Part shown: positions 35,645-44,559 of the stretch, in pieces
Layout: the number at the start of each line of letters is the position of its first letter
Numbering within the stretch: the first letter of the stretch is position 1
Program-made: the position numbers and the translations under genes
Assembly (NCBI GenBank): GCA_002789955.1
Contig: PFUG01000387.1
Location: 1-47,534, forward strand
Source: Deltaproteobacteria bacterium CG_4_9_14_3_um_filter_63_12
Lineage (GTDB): Bacteria > Myxococcota_A > Bradymonadia > UBA4248 > UM-FILTER-63-12
Direction of reading: 5' to 3'
DNA: 47,534 bases
The notes under the pieces: generated by a model
The model's database searches: none
The model's input: only the letters and a program-made list of their open reading frames with translations
What the model was told of the DNA's origin: nothing

Positions 35645-37564
35645 ATGGCCAAACGATACCTGTTGAGCCACCGAAGATTCTTGTTTGTGGTCCTCGTGTG
35701 GACGTTGTGTGTCCCCTGCTGCGGTGATGGCACGCGCGAAAACGACCTGTCGCCAGAGGTGACGACCAGCGATGTCAACGAGGTCGGGCCCAGCCTGGAT
35801 GCTGTTTCGGACGCCCCAGCAGGCCTCTGCAGTCGCTGTCATGGCGACGCTGAAACCGCAGCCCCGCCAAGAGACACGGCGGGGCACCAAGAAACCACAG
35901 AGCGAGCGGTTGGCGCCCACCGCAGTCACCTCGCCCCGTCAGACTGGCACAACACAATCACTTGCGAACAGTGTCATCGCGTACCAACCGACGTTTTGGA
36001 CGTTGGCCACGTCGACTCGCGCCTCCCCGCCGAGCTGACTTGGGGCGATCTTGCGTCCGCTCAGGGGGCAGAGCCGGTTTGGAATGGAGCGACCTGTGAA
36101 GCGACCTATTGTCATGGAGCGACTCTCCAACCTGGAGGGCAGAGTACGGTCCCTAATTGGACCGCAGTCGATGGCAGCCAGAGCGCTTGCGGGTCCTGCC
36201 ATGGAATCCCGCCAGGTGGCGGTCATCCAATCGTGAGTCAATGCTCCGCCTGCCACCCAGGCCTCGATTCCAACTTCGAATTCGTGAACCCAAGCCTGCA
36301 CATCAACGGGATCCTCGACATCGCCCCCGGCGACTGCAATGCCTGTCATGGTAACGCAGACAGCACGGCCCCACCACAAGATACCGCTGGAAACACCGCT
36401 ACCTCAGCGGTGGGAGTCGGGGCGCATCGAAGTCACTTGGGAGCCGCCGATTGGCATCGCCAAGTGGTCTGCGAAGACTGCCATCTGGTCCCCGAGAACC
36501 TCTTCGATGCAGGACACATCGACACGGACCGGCCCGCGGAGTTGAACTTTGGGGCCGTCGCCAGTGCGGACGGCACGGTGCCCGGCTTCGATGGAGCTCG
36601 CTGCTACGCGGTCTATTGCCATGGGGCGACGCTGTTGCCTGGTGGGTCGAACAGCGCTCCCATGTGGACCACGGTCGATGGCACCCAGGCCGCTTGCGGT
36701 TCGTGTCACAGCCTGCCCCCACAGGGCGATCACCCGGCCAACACCAACTGCGAGACCTGTCATGGGGCGGTGGTCGGAGCCAACAACACCTTCAACGACG
36801 CCAGCCTCCACATCGACGGCGTCGTCGAAGTGACGAGCGGACATCCCACCGATTGGGCGACTCCTGACCAGCATGGGACGAGCTTCGACAACAACGGCCC
36901 GGGCGCCTGCACCGCCTGCCACGGAGCCGCACTCGACGGAGGATTCTCGGGTGTCTCGTGCGACTCCTGCCACAGCGCCTCGTCGCCAAACTGGACCACC
37001 GACTGCACTTTCTGCCACGGCGGCTCCGACAACCAGACAGGAGCGCCTCCTTTTGGAGTCAGCGGTGAGACGGCACCTACCGGCCTGCACGTCGGAGCAC
37101 ACTCCGCACACGTCGAGGACACCGCGATGCATAAGAGCTTCCCCTGCGAAGCCTGTCACCTCACACCCACCGACGTGTTCTCTAGAAGTCACATCGATGG
37201 AGGAGGAGTCGCCGAGGTCACCTTCAGCGAGGCCGATGAGACCCATGAGGGGGTGTACGTTAACGGCACCTGCAGTCGGCTCTACTGCCATGGCAATGGC
37301 AGGAGCGACAACGGAACCGCGCAGTGGACCGATGACTCGGCTCTGGACTGCAGCAGCTGTCACACCATTGGCAACATGTCTGGGCAGCACTTCTTGCACG
37401 TCCAAGGGGGAGTTGGGTGTGCAGATTGCCATGCAGACACCGTGAGCAACAACACCACGATCTCGAAGCTCAAGAACCACATCAACGGCAGCATCCAGGT
37501 GACGGTAACAACCTGGGACGGTCAGGGATGCAGCCCTGCATGTCACGAGAGCGAAATTTGGTAG
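35645..37564 (+). CDS. Multiheme c-type cytochrome lipoprotein, 18 heme-type motifs
   Basis: 639 residues. The signal peptide ends in a Cys-rich site (VPCC near 25), probably a lipobox. I count 14 CxxCH, three CxxxxCH (CEATYCH, CYAVYCH, CSRLYCH) and one final CxxxCH (CSPACH). The CxxxxCH followed by CxxCH is the Geobacter-type domain (GSu_C4xC__C2xCH). The first two thirds contain two copies of the repeat seen seven times in the larger protein at 38886, with conserved extra His (GAHRSHL, DWH, GHxDT, HPA, LHI) that can act as second heme ligands. Expected outside the inner membrane, conducting electrons. ATG 35645 has GGGAG six bases upstream; longer in-frame starts lack this. Confidence 0.92.
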   Translation: MAKRYLLSHRRFLFVVLVWTLCVPCCGDGTRENDLSPEVTTSDVNEVGPSLDAVSDAPAGLCSRCHGDAETAAPPRDTAGHQETTERAVGAHRSHLAPSDWHNTITCEQCHRVPTDVLDVGHVDSRLPAELTWGDLASAQGAEPVWNGATCEATYCHGATLQPGGQSTVPNWTAVDGSQSACGSCHGIPPGGGHPIVSQCSACHPGLDSNFEFVNPSLHINGILDIAPGDCNACHGNADSTAPPQDTAGNTATSAVGVGAHRSHLGAADWHRQVVCEDCHLVPENLFDAGHIDTDRPAELNFGAVASADGTVPGFDGARCYAVYCHGATLLPGGSNSAPMWTTVDGTQAACGSCHSLPPQGDHPANTNCETCHGAVVGANNTFNDASLHIDGVVEVTSGHPTDWATPDQHGTSFDNNGPGACTACHGAALDGGFSGVSCDSCHSASSPNWTTDCTFCHGGSDNQTGAPPFGVSGETAPTGLHVGAHSAHVEDTAMHKSFPCEACHLTPTDVFSRSHIDGGGVAEVTFSEADETHEGVYVNGTCSRLYCHGNGRSDNGTAQWTDDSALDCSSCHTIGNMSGQHFLHVQGGVGCADCHADTVSNNTTISKLKNHINGSIQVTVTTWDGQGCSPACHESEIW

Positions 37565-37573
37565 TCGCATCGA

Positions 37574-37586
37574 CCTGACTCAGTCA
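37574..37586. repeat. Short palindrome after the 18-heme gene
   Basis: CTGACT-C-AGTCAG, perfect 6-bp arms around one base, ten bases after the stop. It is too tight for a normal terminator hairpin; a protein-binding site is as likely. Confidence 0.45.
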
Positions 37587-37832
37587 GAACCCACCGAGTA
37601 TTTTGGTTTTGAACTTCCGACTCAAAGGTCTTCTATTGTGAGCACCTCGACGTCCTTAGACGCTGAGACCTCGTGTCGAGGGCTAGATTGGGAGTGAGCC
37701 CAACACGCTGTCTCTGACCTCGCCTGGATGGGCGACGGTCCACATAGAGTCGTTCTCGCTTCACAACCGACCCTGGCGGCTTCAGTGCTGTTGAGGCTTG
37801 GTTGTGCTCCTCAATCGATAGACCGCTTGTGA

Positions 37833-38336
37833 CCACACCCAGCCAGCACAAATCGCGAGGGCTATCACGGCGAGGTCATTGGCGCGGGCTGCGCCTTCGT
37901 GAAACCTCCTCTGCACATCGATGGCATCGTCGAAGTGGCGGGAGGGCACCCCGCTGGATGGACCGATCCGACCAGTCATGGCGTGGCCATCAACAACAGC
38001 GGGCCTGGCGCCTGTACGCATCGTGGGACCTACAACGGCCCTGGTTCGTGCACGAACCTCTATTGCCATGGTACTGGAAGGGCGAACCCGGGCAGCGCCA
38101 CGTAGACCAACAACCTCAACAGGGTCTGCACCCGCTTGCACGGAAACAATATGTCCGTAGAGCGCGCACGCCACATCGGAGACGGCGTCAGCGGTTCACA
38201 ATGCCACGCTAATACCGCTAGCAACAACATGACGATTTCGAACCGCGCGAATCACGTCACTGGTGATTGAGTCACAGTCTCCTCGTGGAACGGGACGGGC
38301 AGCAATCCCTCCTGTCATGGAGCCGAGGTCTGGTAG
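37833..38336 (+). pseudogene. Decayed partial copy of a multiheme cytochrome
   Basis: One frame matches the intact upstream protein in two blocks: HPASTN...LHIDGIVEVAGGHP...NNSGPGACT corresponds to its residues near 390-430, and SCTNLYCHG onward to the C-terminal GAEVW corresponds to its last 95 residues. The frame has stops at 37830 (TGA), 38103 (TAG, where the intact gene has Trp TGG) and 38268 (TGA). Of the heme motifs only CTNLYCH survives. Others are changed: CETCH to REGYH, CSSCH to CTRLH, CADCH to GSQCH, CSPACH to SNPSCH. About 115 residues between the blocks are missing. It lies directly downstream of its relative, so tandem duplication followed by decay is the simplest history. Confidence 0.85.
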
Positions 38337-38374
38337 AACGCGGGACCGAGTGCGACAACGTCAAACGAGAGTCC

Positions 38375-38393
38375 ACGAGAGTTGGGCTCTCGT
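38375..38393. terminator. Hairpin after the cytochrome pseudogene
   Basis: ACGAGAG (38375-38381) and CTCTCGT (38387-38393) pair perfectly around TTGGG, followed by CGTTTG. It lies 40 bases past the pseudogene end, where the terminator of the ancestral gene would be expected. Confidence 0.55.
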
Positions 38394-38626
38394 CGTTTGC
38401 TGTGCTATCGCGACTGCAGGCACTCCAGGTGGCTCGCCTCGAGCGAGTGCCGTGCCAGGAAGCGAGCATGTTCCGATCGGGTGAGCTGTCGCCACTATCA
38501 GAGGTGACCGCGGCCGGCGCTGATAGTCGCAAAGATGAGACCCTCCCGCCGACGTTGAGATGCAGTCAAAATTCGCCGCATGTCCTTAATTGGTGCGGAT
38601 GACGCTGGCGAAACTCAAACAAACGA

Positions 38627-38790
38627 CTAAGGCGTCGTCAGGAAACAACCTGCCCATTTGAGCATCGCCAGAGGCGTGATGGCAGCGTCGGTCTGCTTCG
38701 ACGATGCTGGGCATCGCCTGCATCGACCTCCTTGCCCTCCCACCTCTGACTTCGCCCAAATGCGCATTTTGTTCCCGGACGACGCCTAAG
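38627..38790. repeat. 164-bp imperfect palindrome (MITE-like or hairpin RNA)
   Basis: The left arm (38627-38707) and the reverse complement of the right arm (38711-38790) line up from end to end around a three-base loop. In the outer 57 positions 43 match with no gap; the inner part needs one gap, and the apex CGATGC/GCATCG is perfect. Ends read CTAAGGCGTCGTC and GACGACGCCTAAG. No open frame inside is convincing. Confidence 0.7.
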
Positions 38791-38820
38791 GGCACCGCTT
38801 TTGCCCGTTAGACGGCGCTT

Positions 38821-38840
38821 CGAACCGTCACGAACCGTCA
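38821..38840. repeat. Tandem 10-bp direct repeat before the 45-heme gene
   Basis: CGAACCGTCA occurs twice without a gap, 45 bases before the ATG at 38886. Direct repeats at this distance can be activator sites overlapping the -35 position; this is inference. Confidence 0.5.
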
Positions 38841-38885
38841 CCATCGCATCTTAGAGGCGCTGCCCAGCGGCACGCCCAGGTCACC

Positions 38886-41800
38886 ATGCAGCATGGAAGA
38901 TCCCGCCATTTTCTCACCTCACTCCTGTTCACCCTGGCGGCGCTCTGCCTCATCGTGTCCTGCGATGACGCCCCTGGCGGCACGATCAAGGATGGCTCTA
39001 CGGGGGACTCCGGCGACTCGACGAACGCTGACGGCAACGACGACGTCCCAGTCGACCTTGGCGACGGAGTCAACGACGTCGCTCCTGCGGTCTGCCTACG
39101 GTGCCACGGGGATTCGACCTCCCCAGCGCCTCCGTTAGATGCCAATGGTAACGCCGCCACGACGGCGACGGGGGTTGGTGCGCATCGGAGCCACGTCGGC
39201 GCGTCGGGCTGGCACGTCCAAGTCCCCTGCCTCTCCTGCCACCTTGTCCCGGTGCAGGTCTCTGATCCTGGCCACGTCGACACACCTCTCCCGGCCGAGC
39301 TCACGTGGGGTGGCATCTCCAACGCCTCGGGTGCACAGCCTGTGTGGAACGGGATGTCCTGTGCCAGCACCTACTGTCATGGCACGACGCTCATTCCTGG
39401 TGGTCGCCTAACCATGCCCAGTTGGACGTTGGTCGATGGAAGTCAGGCTGCTTGCGGCACTTGCCATGGTCTACCCCCTAATGCCCCCCATCCCGCCAGC
39501 GTCCAATGCGAGCGGTGCCACCCTGATGCCTCGTCCGGTCTCGGCTTTGTGAATCCGGACGCCCACATTGACGGCATCGTCGACGTCAACCTCGGCTGCA
39601 CCAGCTGCCACGGCGGCGTCGATGGCCCAGCCCCCCCTGTCGACACCCAAGGGAACTCGGCCACGACAGCCACAGGCGTCGGCGCCCACCAACGCCACCT
39701 CGGCGCTTCCGATTGGCACGCTGAAGTGTCCTGTTCGGATTGCCACGTCGTACCGACCGACATCGCTGCGGTTGGCCACATGGACACTGCCCTTCCCGCC
39801 GAGCTCACCTGGGGCGGGCTGGCCGGCATCGACAGCGCCTCCCCGGCTTGGAACGGCGCGAGCTGCACGTCTATCTACTGCCACGGCGCAACCCTCCTCC
39901 CAGGCGGAGCGAACATCGAGCCGACCTGGACCACCGTCGACGGCTCTCAAGCCGCGTGCGGCACTTGCCACGGCCTCCCACCCCAAGGTGGACACCCCGC
40001 CAGCACGGCCTGCGAGGGTTGCCACCTGACCATCGACGCGAGCCGAGCGTTCCCGGATCCCAGCCGGCATATCGACGGCGTCGTCGATGTTTCCAGCGGT
40101 TGCCAAGGTTGCCACGGAGACGCTACGAGCGCCGCTCCCCCTGTCGACACGACCGGGAACAGCGCGACGAGCTTCGTTGGCGTCGGTGCACACCGCAGTC
40201 ACTTGGGTGCCTCCGTCTGGCACTCCGAGGTTCAATGCGACGACTGTCACTTGGTTCCAGCCGACGTCGCCGACGTCGGTCACATGGACTCTGCGCTCCC
40301 TGCGGAGCTGACTTGGGGTACTCTCCCTCAGGCCGATTCGGCCATCCCCAGCTGGAACAGCACCTCCTGTTCGGGCATCTACTGCCACGGCGCGACGCTG
40401 ATGCCAGGCGGCTCCAACGTTCAGCCCACCTGGACGACGGTCGATGGGACTCAAGCTGATTGCGGGACCTGTCACGGTCTGCCTCCAGCAGGAACCCACG
40501 CCACACAAGCCAACTGCAGCGCCTGTCACACCAACGTGGAGGCAGGAAATGCCTCGTTCGTGGACCCCACTCGGCACATCGATGGCGTTGTCGATGTGAC
40601 CATCGACTGCTCGAGCTGCCACGGCAACGCCTTCAACGCAGCGCCACCGACCGACACCCTTGGCCGCAGCGCGACCACGGACCGAGGCGTCGGTGCCCAT
40701 CAGGAGCACCTCGGCACCTCGACCTGGCACAAAGAGGTCACCTGCAACCAATGCCACATAGTCCCCGCCTCGATCGCCGCCGTGGGCCACACCGATACCG
40801 CACTACCAGCCGAGCTGACTTGGGGTTCCCTTCCCAGAACGGACGGCGCGAATCCAAGTTTCAACGGCGCCACGTGCTCCAGCGTCTATTGCCACGGACC
40901 AACACTGCTTCCCGGTGGCTCGAACACCACTCCCGTCTGGACCAGCGTCAACGGAACCCAGGCGACCTGCGGCTCTTGTCATGGCATTCCCCCTGGCGGC
41001 ACACACACAACACAGTCCGACTGTTCCTCCTGTCATCCGAATATCGACGCCAGTCTGCAGTTCCCCAACCCGGACACCCACATCGATGGCGTCGTCAATG
41101 TGGCCGGCGGCTGCACCGGATGCCACGGCGATCCGGCCAACAACGCCGCTCCGCCCGTCGATGTCGGCGGGAATTCGTCGACCTCCGCACGCGGTGTCGG
41201 CGCCCACCAGAGCCACCTCCAAGGAAACGCCTGGCACGGTCCCGTTGCCTGCACGGAGTGCCATGATGTCCCCTCCGCCGTCGGTGACGCTGGGCACATC
41301 GACACTGGTTTGCCCGCCGAGTTGACCTGGGGGCCCACCGCGGGCGCGAATGGGTCCGCTCCGAGCTGGGACGGAACGACTTGCAGCGGCACCTACTGCC
41401 ACGGCGAGACCCTCGCAGGAGGCACCAACACGACCCCCATCTGGACCACCGTGAACGGGACCCAGGCGGCCTGCGGAACCTGCCACGGCCTGCCGCCCGG
41501 AGGCTCGCACCCATCCAACACCAACTGCGCCAGCTGTCACCCCAACATCAACTCCGACAATGTGACGTTCAGCGACCCAGGTCAGCACATCAACGGGACC
41601 GTCGAACTGACGGGCTCCATCTCTTGCACCAGTTGCCACGGCTCTGGCGGAAATCCGGCTCCCCCAGTCGATCTCTCGGGGAACGCACTGACTACGCTGC
41701 GAACTGTCGGCGCCCACCGCGCGCACCTCGGTACGTCGACCTGGCATGTTGAGTTTGCCTGCGCCGATTGCCACATCGTGCCCGCCACCATCGGCGCCGC

Positions 41801-44333
41801 TGGCCACACCGACACCGCCGCGCCCGCTGAAGTGACTTTCGGCAGTGCGGCCAATCAAGACGGCGGCAACCCTGCCTGGAATGGGACCACTTGCACTGGC
41901 GTGTACTGCCACGGTGAGACCCTGGCCCTGCCTGGTGGCAGCAACAGCCAACCCACTTGGACTAGCGGCAGCACTCAGGCGGCCTGCGGCACTTGCCACG
42001 GCGCGCCGCCCGGAGGCACCCACCCCAACGACACGAACTGTGGCAGCTGCCACCCCGATGCGGGTGTGATGACGATCACCGACGCCGCCCAGCACATCGA
42101 CGGGACCGTACAGGTCACCTTGAGCTGCACGAGTTGCCACGGCTCGGGCAGCGACCCAGCCCCGCCCGTCGATACGACCGGCAACAACGCAACCTCGGCG
42201 CGAGGCGTTGGCGCCCACCAAGCTCACCTCGGTTCGCAAGGAACCTGGCACGTAGAGGTCACCTGCACCCAGTGCCACGTTTACCCCTTGTCGCCGGCCG
42301 ACGGACACAACGACGGGATCCCCGCCGAAATGACCTGGGGCTCCATGGCCACCGACAGCGGGACGACATCCCCGTCGTTCAATGGGACGACCTGCTCTGG
42401 GACCTACTGCCATGGCGACAGTTTGGCGCTCCCCGGCGGCTCGAACACCACTCCGTCGTGGACCGGCGGCGGCACTCAGGCGGCCTGTGGGACCTGCCAC
42501 GGCACACCGCCGGGAGGCTCACACCCAGCCAACAATGACTGCCAAAACTGCCACCCCGATGCCCAAAACGTGGGTGGTGTTCTGAGCATCACCGACGGCG
42601 CGTTGCACATCGACGGGACTGTCCAAGCCTCCGGCGAAAGCGGTGGCGGGGTCGCCTGCGCCAGCTGCCACGCGGCCATCTTCGACCGCATGGCTGGCAA
42701 CACCAACACCGACTTGAGCGGGCGGGCCATCGGCAGTCGGCACAGAATCAGCTCCGTGCTCGGCGTCGGCGACAGCTCCAACCAGAACAACCCCGCCGCG
42801 ACCTGGGCACAACCCCTCAGCTCGGTCGCCCAGGCCAACCGCAGCTGCACGAACATGTGCCACAACGACCACCCCCACACCAAGAACGCCCTCACCACTC
42901 ACGAGAACAACCTCTATCAGGACTCTCGGACCAGCGCCCCTCGCTCCACCGCCAACGCGACCATGGCCAACGACTTCGACGCCACCTTGCCCACTGGCGG
43001 CGTCTGCGCCTCTTGCCACCAGTACGCCGTCACCATCGGCACTGAGGTTCACCCGGCCGTGGCCGCCGCAGCCTACGACGTGAGTGGCCACGACTACGAG
43101 TCCGGGACCTACGGCCTACACGACAGCTCGAACGTCGCCCGCAACTGCACCAAGTGCCACTCCGACAGCGACGACACCTTCCTCACCGACAACTCGACCC
43201 CCTTCGGCGCCGTCCACTTCTCGCAGTACAACTCACTGCTGCGCGAGTCGCCCACTCACAGCAACAACGCCGCCTCATTCCTCTGCTACGAGTGCCACGG
43301 CACCACGCAACCCGCCGCTCCCAACGCTGGCGGCGACGTGCAGGCCGTGCTCGAAAAGACCTACAGCCATGACGCCTCCGGCGACGCCGGCCACAACACC
43401 ATCGCTGAGGCCACCCCGACCTACAACAGCACCTACGCTGGCGCCAACCGCCACGTCGGCTGCCTCGACTGCCACAACCCCCACGAGTCTGGCGCCACTG
43501 TGCACACACCAGGCACCAACGCCATTGCCGCAGGGGGAAGCCCACTCTCTGGCGTCTCTGGCGTCGGCTTTACGCCTCCCACCGGCAACTGGGTCGCGAC
43601 CACCACGACCAACTTCACGCCCAAGGCCCGTTCGGCCTATGAGTATGAGGTCTGCTTCAAGTGCCACAGCTCCTACGGCTTCGGCACGACGCCCCCGAGC
43701 GCCTCCAATCCCCGCGGCGCCTGGGACACCTGGACCGACGTCGCGCAGGAGTTCAGCCCCAACAACCGCTCGGCCCACCCCGTCGTCGCCACCGCGAACG
43801 CTTCGGCGTCCTCGGCCCTCGTCGCCGCCCAGCTCACCGCACCCTGGAACGCCAACCCTGGCAACCAGACCATGTATTGTTCCGATTGCCACGGCGATAA
43901 CGCCGCGGCTCCTGCAGTGGCAGGACCCCACGGCTCTGGGGTCAATTTCGTCCTCACTGGAGCCAGAACCGGCTGGCCAAACACCGCGGCCGGACAGCTC
44001 ATCTCCTTGGACAGCGCAGCCGAGCAGGCCGAGCTCTTCTGTATGAACTGTCACCCCGATCCCGATGGCACCAATGAAGCCCACACGCGAGGCGACCACA
44101 GCAATAGAGATTGCGTGGATTGCCACATCTTGATCCCGCACGGAGGCGGCTTGGACCGGCTCATTGGCGACGCCAACGGCACCATGCCCAGCCGCTACAA
44201 CTACCAGAACAACCTGATCATCACGGGCTTCACCAAAAACGCCGACTACAGAAACTACGGCAGAGGCGCCTGTGGCTCGAACCAAGCTGGCTGCAGCGGT
44301 GATCACCCCGCGACAAACGGCACCGACTGGTAA
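38886..44333 (+). CDS. Giant multiheme c-type cytochrome lipoprotein, 45 heme-type motifs
   Basis: 1815 residues. Signal peptide with lipobox (CLIVSC, Cys near 26) and an Asp/Gly-rich linker (about 30-65). Seven tandem repeats of about 168 residues follow (about 70-1255), each with five heme motifs in the order CxxCH, CxxCH, CxxxxCH, CxxCH, CxxCH. A different C-terminal part (about 1255-1815) adds nine CxxCH and one CxxxCH (CTNMCH). Total: 37 CxxCH, seven CxxxxCH, one CxxxCH. Each repeat keeps extra His (GAHxxHL, WH, GHxDT, HPA/HAT, HID/HIN) in a number close to that of the hemes, suggesting bis-His ligation. A surface or periplasmic electron conduit or store is the likely role. Very high GC and an absence of Lys in the repeats are notable. 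Confidence 0.93.
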   Translation: MQHGRSRHFLTSLLFTLAALCLIVSCDDAPGGTIKDGSTGDSGDSTNADGNDDVPVDLGDGVNDVAPAVCLRCHGDSTSPAPPLDANGNAATTATGVGAHRSHVGASGWHVQVPCLSCHLVPVQVSDPGHVDTPLPAELTWGGISNASGAQPVWNGMSCASTYCHGTTLIPGGRLTMPSWTLVDGSQAACGTCHGLPPNAPHPASVQCERCHPDASSGLGFVNPDAHIDGIVDVNLGCTSCHGGVDGPAPPVDTQGNSATTATGVGAHQRHLGASDWHAEVSCSDCHVVPTDIAAVGHMDTALPAELTWGGLAGIDSASPAWNGASCTSIYCHGATLLPGGANIEPTWTTVDGSQAACGTCHGLPPQGGHPASTACEGCHLTIDASRAFPDPSRHIDGVVDVSSGCQGCHGDATSAAPPVDTTGNSATSFVGVGAHRSHLGASVWHSEVQCDDCHLVPADVADVGHMDSALPAELTWGTLPQADSAIPSWNSTSCSGIYCHGATLMPGGSNVQPTWTTVDGTQADCGTCHGLPPAGTHATQANCSACHTNVEAGNASFVDPTRHIDGVVDVTIDCSSCHGNAFNAAPPTDTLGRSATTDRGVGAHQEHLGTSTWHKEVTCNQCHIVPASIAAVGHTDTALPAELTWGSLPRTDGANPSFNGATCSSVYCHGPTLLPGGSNTTPVWTSVNGTQATCGSCHGIPPGGTHTTQSDCSSCHPNIDASLQFPNPDTHIDGVVNVAGGCTGCHGDPANNAAPPVDVGGNSSTSARGVGAHQSHLQGNAWHGPVACTECHDVPSAVGDAGHIDTGLPAELTWGPTAGANGSAPSWDGTTCSGTYCHGETLAGGTNTTPIWTTVNGTQAACGTCHGLPPGGSHPSNTNCASCHPNINSDNVTFSDPGQHINGTVELTGSISCTSCHGSGGNPAPPVDLSGNALTTLRTVGAHRAHLGTSTWHVEFACADCHIVPATIGAAGHTDTAAPAEVTFGSAANQDGGNPAWNGTTCTGVYCHGETLALPGGSNSQPTWTSGSTQAACGTCHGAPPGGTHPNDTNCGSCHPDAGVMTITDAAQHIDGTVQVTLSCTSCHGSGSDPAPPVDTTGNNATSARGVGAHQAHLGSQGTWHVEVTCTQCHVYPLSPADGHNDGIPAEMTWGSMATDSGTTSPSFNGTTCSGTYCHGDSLALPGGSNTTPSWTGGGTQAACGTCHGTPPGGSHPANNDCQNCHPDAQNVGGVLSITDGALHIDGTVQASGESGGGVACASCHAAIFDRMAGNTNTDLSGRAIGSRHRISSVLGVGDSSNQNNPAATWAQPLSSVAQANRSCTNMCHNDHPHTKNALTTHENNLYQDSRTSAPRSTANATMANDFDATLPTGGVCASCHQYAVTIGTEVHPAVAAAAYDVSGHDYESGTYGLHDSSNVARNCTKCHSDSDDTFLTDNSTPFGAVHFSQYNSLLRESPTHSNNAASFLCYECHGTTQPAAPNAGGDVQAVLEKTYSHDASGDAGHNTIAEATPTYNSTYAGANRHVGCLDCHNPHESGATVHTPGTNAIAAGGSPLSGVSGVGFTPPTGNWVATTTTNFTPKARSAYEYEVCFKCHSSYGFGTTPPSASNPRGAWDTWTDVAQEFSPNNRSAHPVVATANASASSALVAAQLTAPWNANPGNQTMYCSDCHGDNAAAPAVAGPHGSGVNFVLTGARTGWPNTAAGQLISLDSAAEQAELFCMNCHPDPDGTNEAHTRGDHSNRDCVDCHILIPHGGGLDRLIGDANGTMPSRYNYQNNLIITGFTKNADYRNYGRGACGSNQAGCSGDHPATNGTDW
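39093..42655 (+). repeat. Seven tandem ~505-bp coding repeats in the 45-heme gene
   Basis: Repeat starts, taken at the first heme Cys, lie at about 39093, 39597, 40100, 40610, 41113, 41626 and 42127, so the period is 500-513 bases. Copies share blocks such as the CHGLPP and YCHG(A/E)TL regions. Copies 6 and 7 carry an insertion (ETLALPGG, DSLALPGG) not seen in copies 1-5, pointing to stepwise duplication. Confidence 0.85.
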
Positions 44334-44353
44334 ACCGAGGCGCTAGCTCCCGA

Positions 44354-44397
44354 GAACGCAGAAGCGCGCTGAGTCCACTCCGCCGCTTCTGCGTTTT
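44354..44397 (+). terminator. Terminator of the 45-heme gene
   Basis: AACGCAGAAGCG (44355-44366) and CGCTTCTGCGTT (44384-44395) form a perfect 12-bp stem ending in TTTT, 21 bases after the stop. Confidence 0.85.
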
Positions 44398-44505
44398 CAA
44401 CATGCCCACGATAGTGCGACGAAGTATCCTGGTTGGCCAAGAGGGAGCTTCAGCCCCACCGACTTGCCTCAGCCTGGCTCTCTCACTGCCGCTCGACAAA
44501 CGGCA

Positions 44506-44535
44506 AGGGGCGGGATTGCACGCAATCCCGCCCCT
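44506..44535. terminator. Perfect 13-bp hairpin, terminator of the minus-strand macroglobulin gene
   Basis: AGGGGCGGGATTG (44506-44518) pairs with CAATCCCGCCCCT (44523-44535) around CACG. It lies 24 bases past the stop of the gene ending at 44560. Confidence 0.8.
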
Positions 44536-44559
44536 CGCCTCAGCTTCCTAGAGTGACAC

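Larger units (their letters stand above)
38337..38885. other. Intergenic region with large palindrome upstream of the 45-heme gene
   Basis: About 550 bases without a supported gene. It holds a terminator-like hairpin (38375-38393), a 164-bp imperfect palindrome (38627-38790), a GGGCA/TGCCC hairpin just after it, and two tandem copies of CGAACCGTCA (38821-38840). The promoter of the 45-heme gene is presumably in its last 100 bases. Confidence 0.6.

Noticed and set aside
36404-37570. A 388-codon minus-strand open frame opposite the 18-heme gene
   Set aside because: The plus strand encodes 18 ordered heme motifs; the antisense frame shows no domain and has periodicity explained by the sense gene.
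40803-42500. A 565-codon open frame on the minus strand opposite the giant cytochrome
   Set aside because: It mirrors the 505-base repeat of the cytochrome, has no ribosome site or family motif, and exists because high-GC codons leave few stops on the other strand.
39093-42655. Regular repeats considered as a CRISPR array
   Set aside because: The unit is about 505 bases, lies in an open frame, and encodes heme motifs; no short repeat-spacer pattern exists anywhere in the window.
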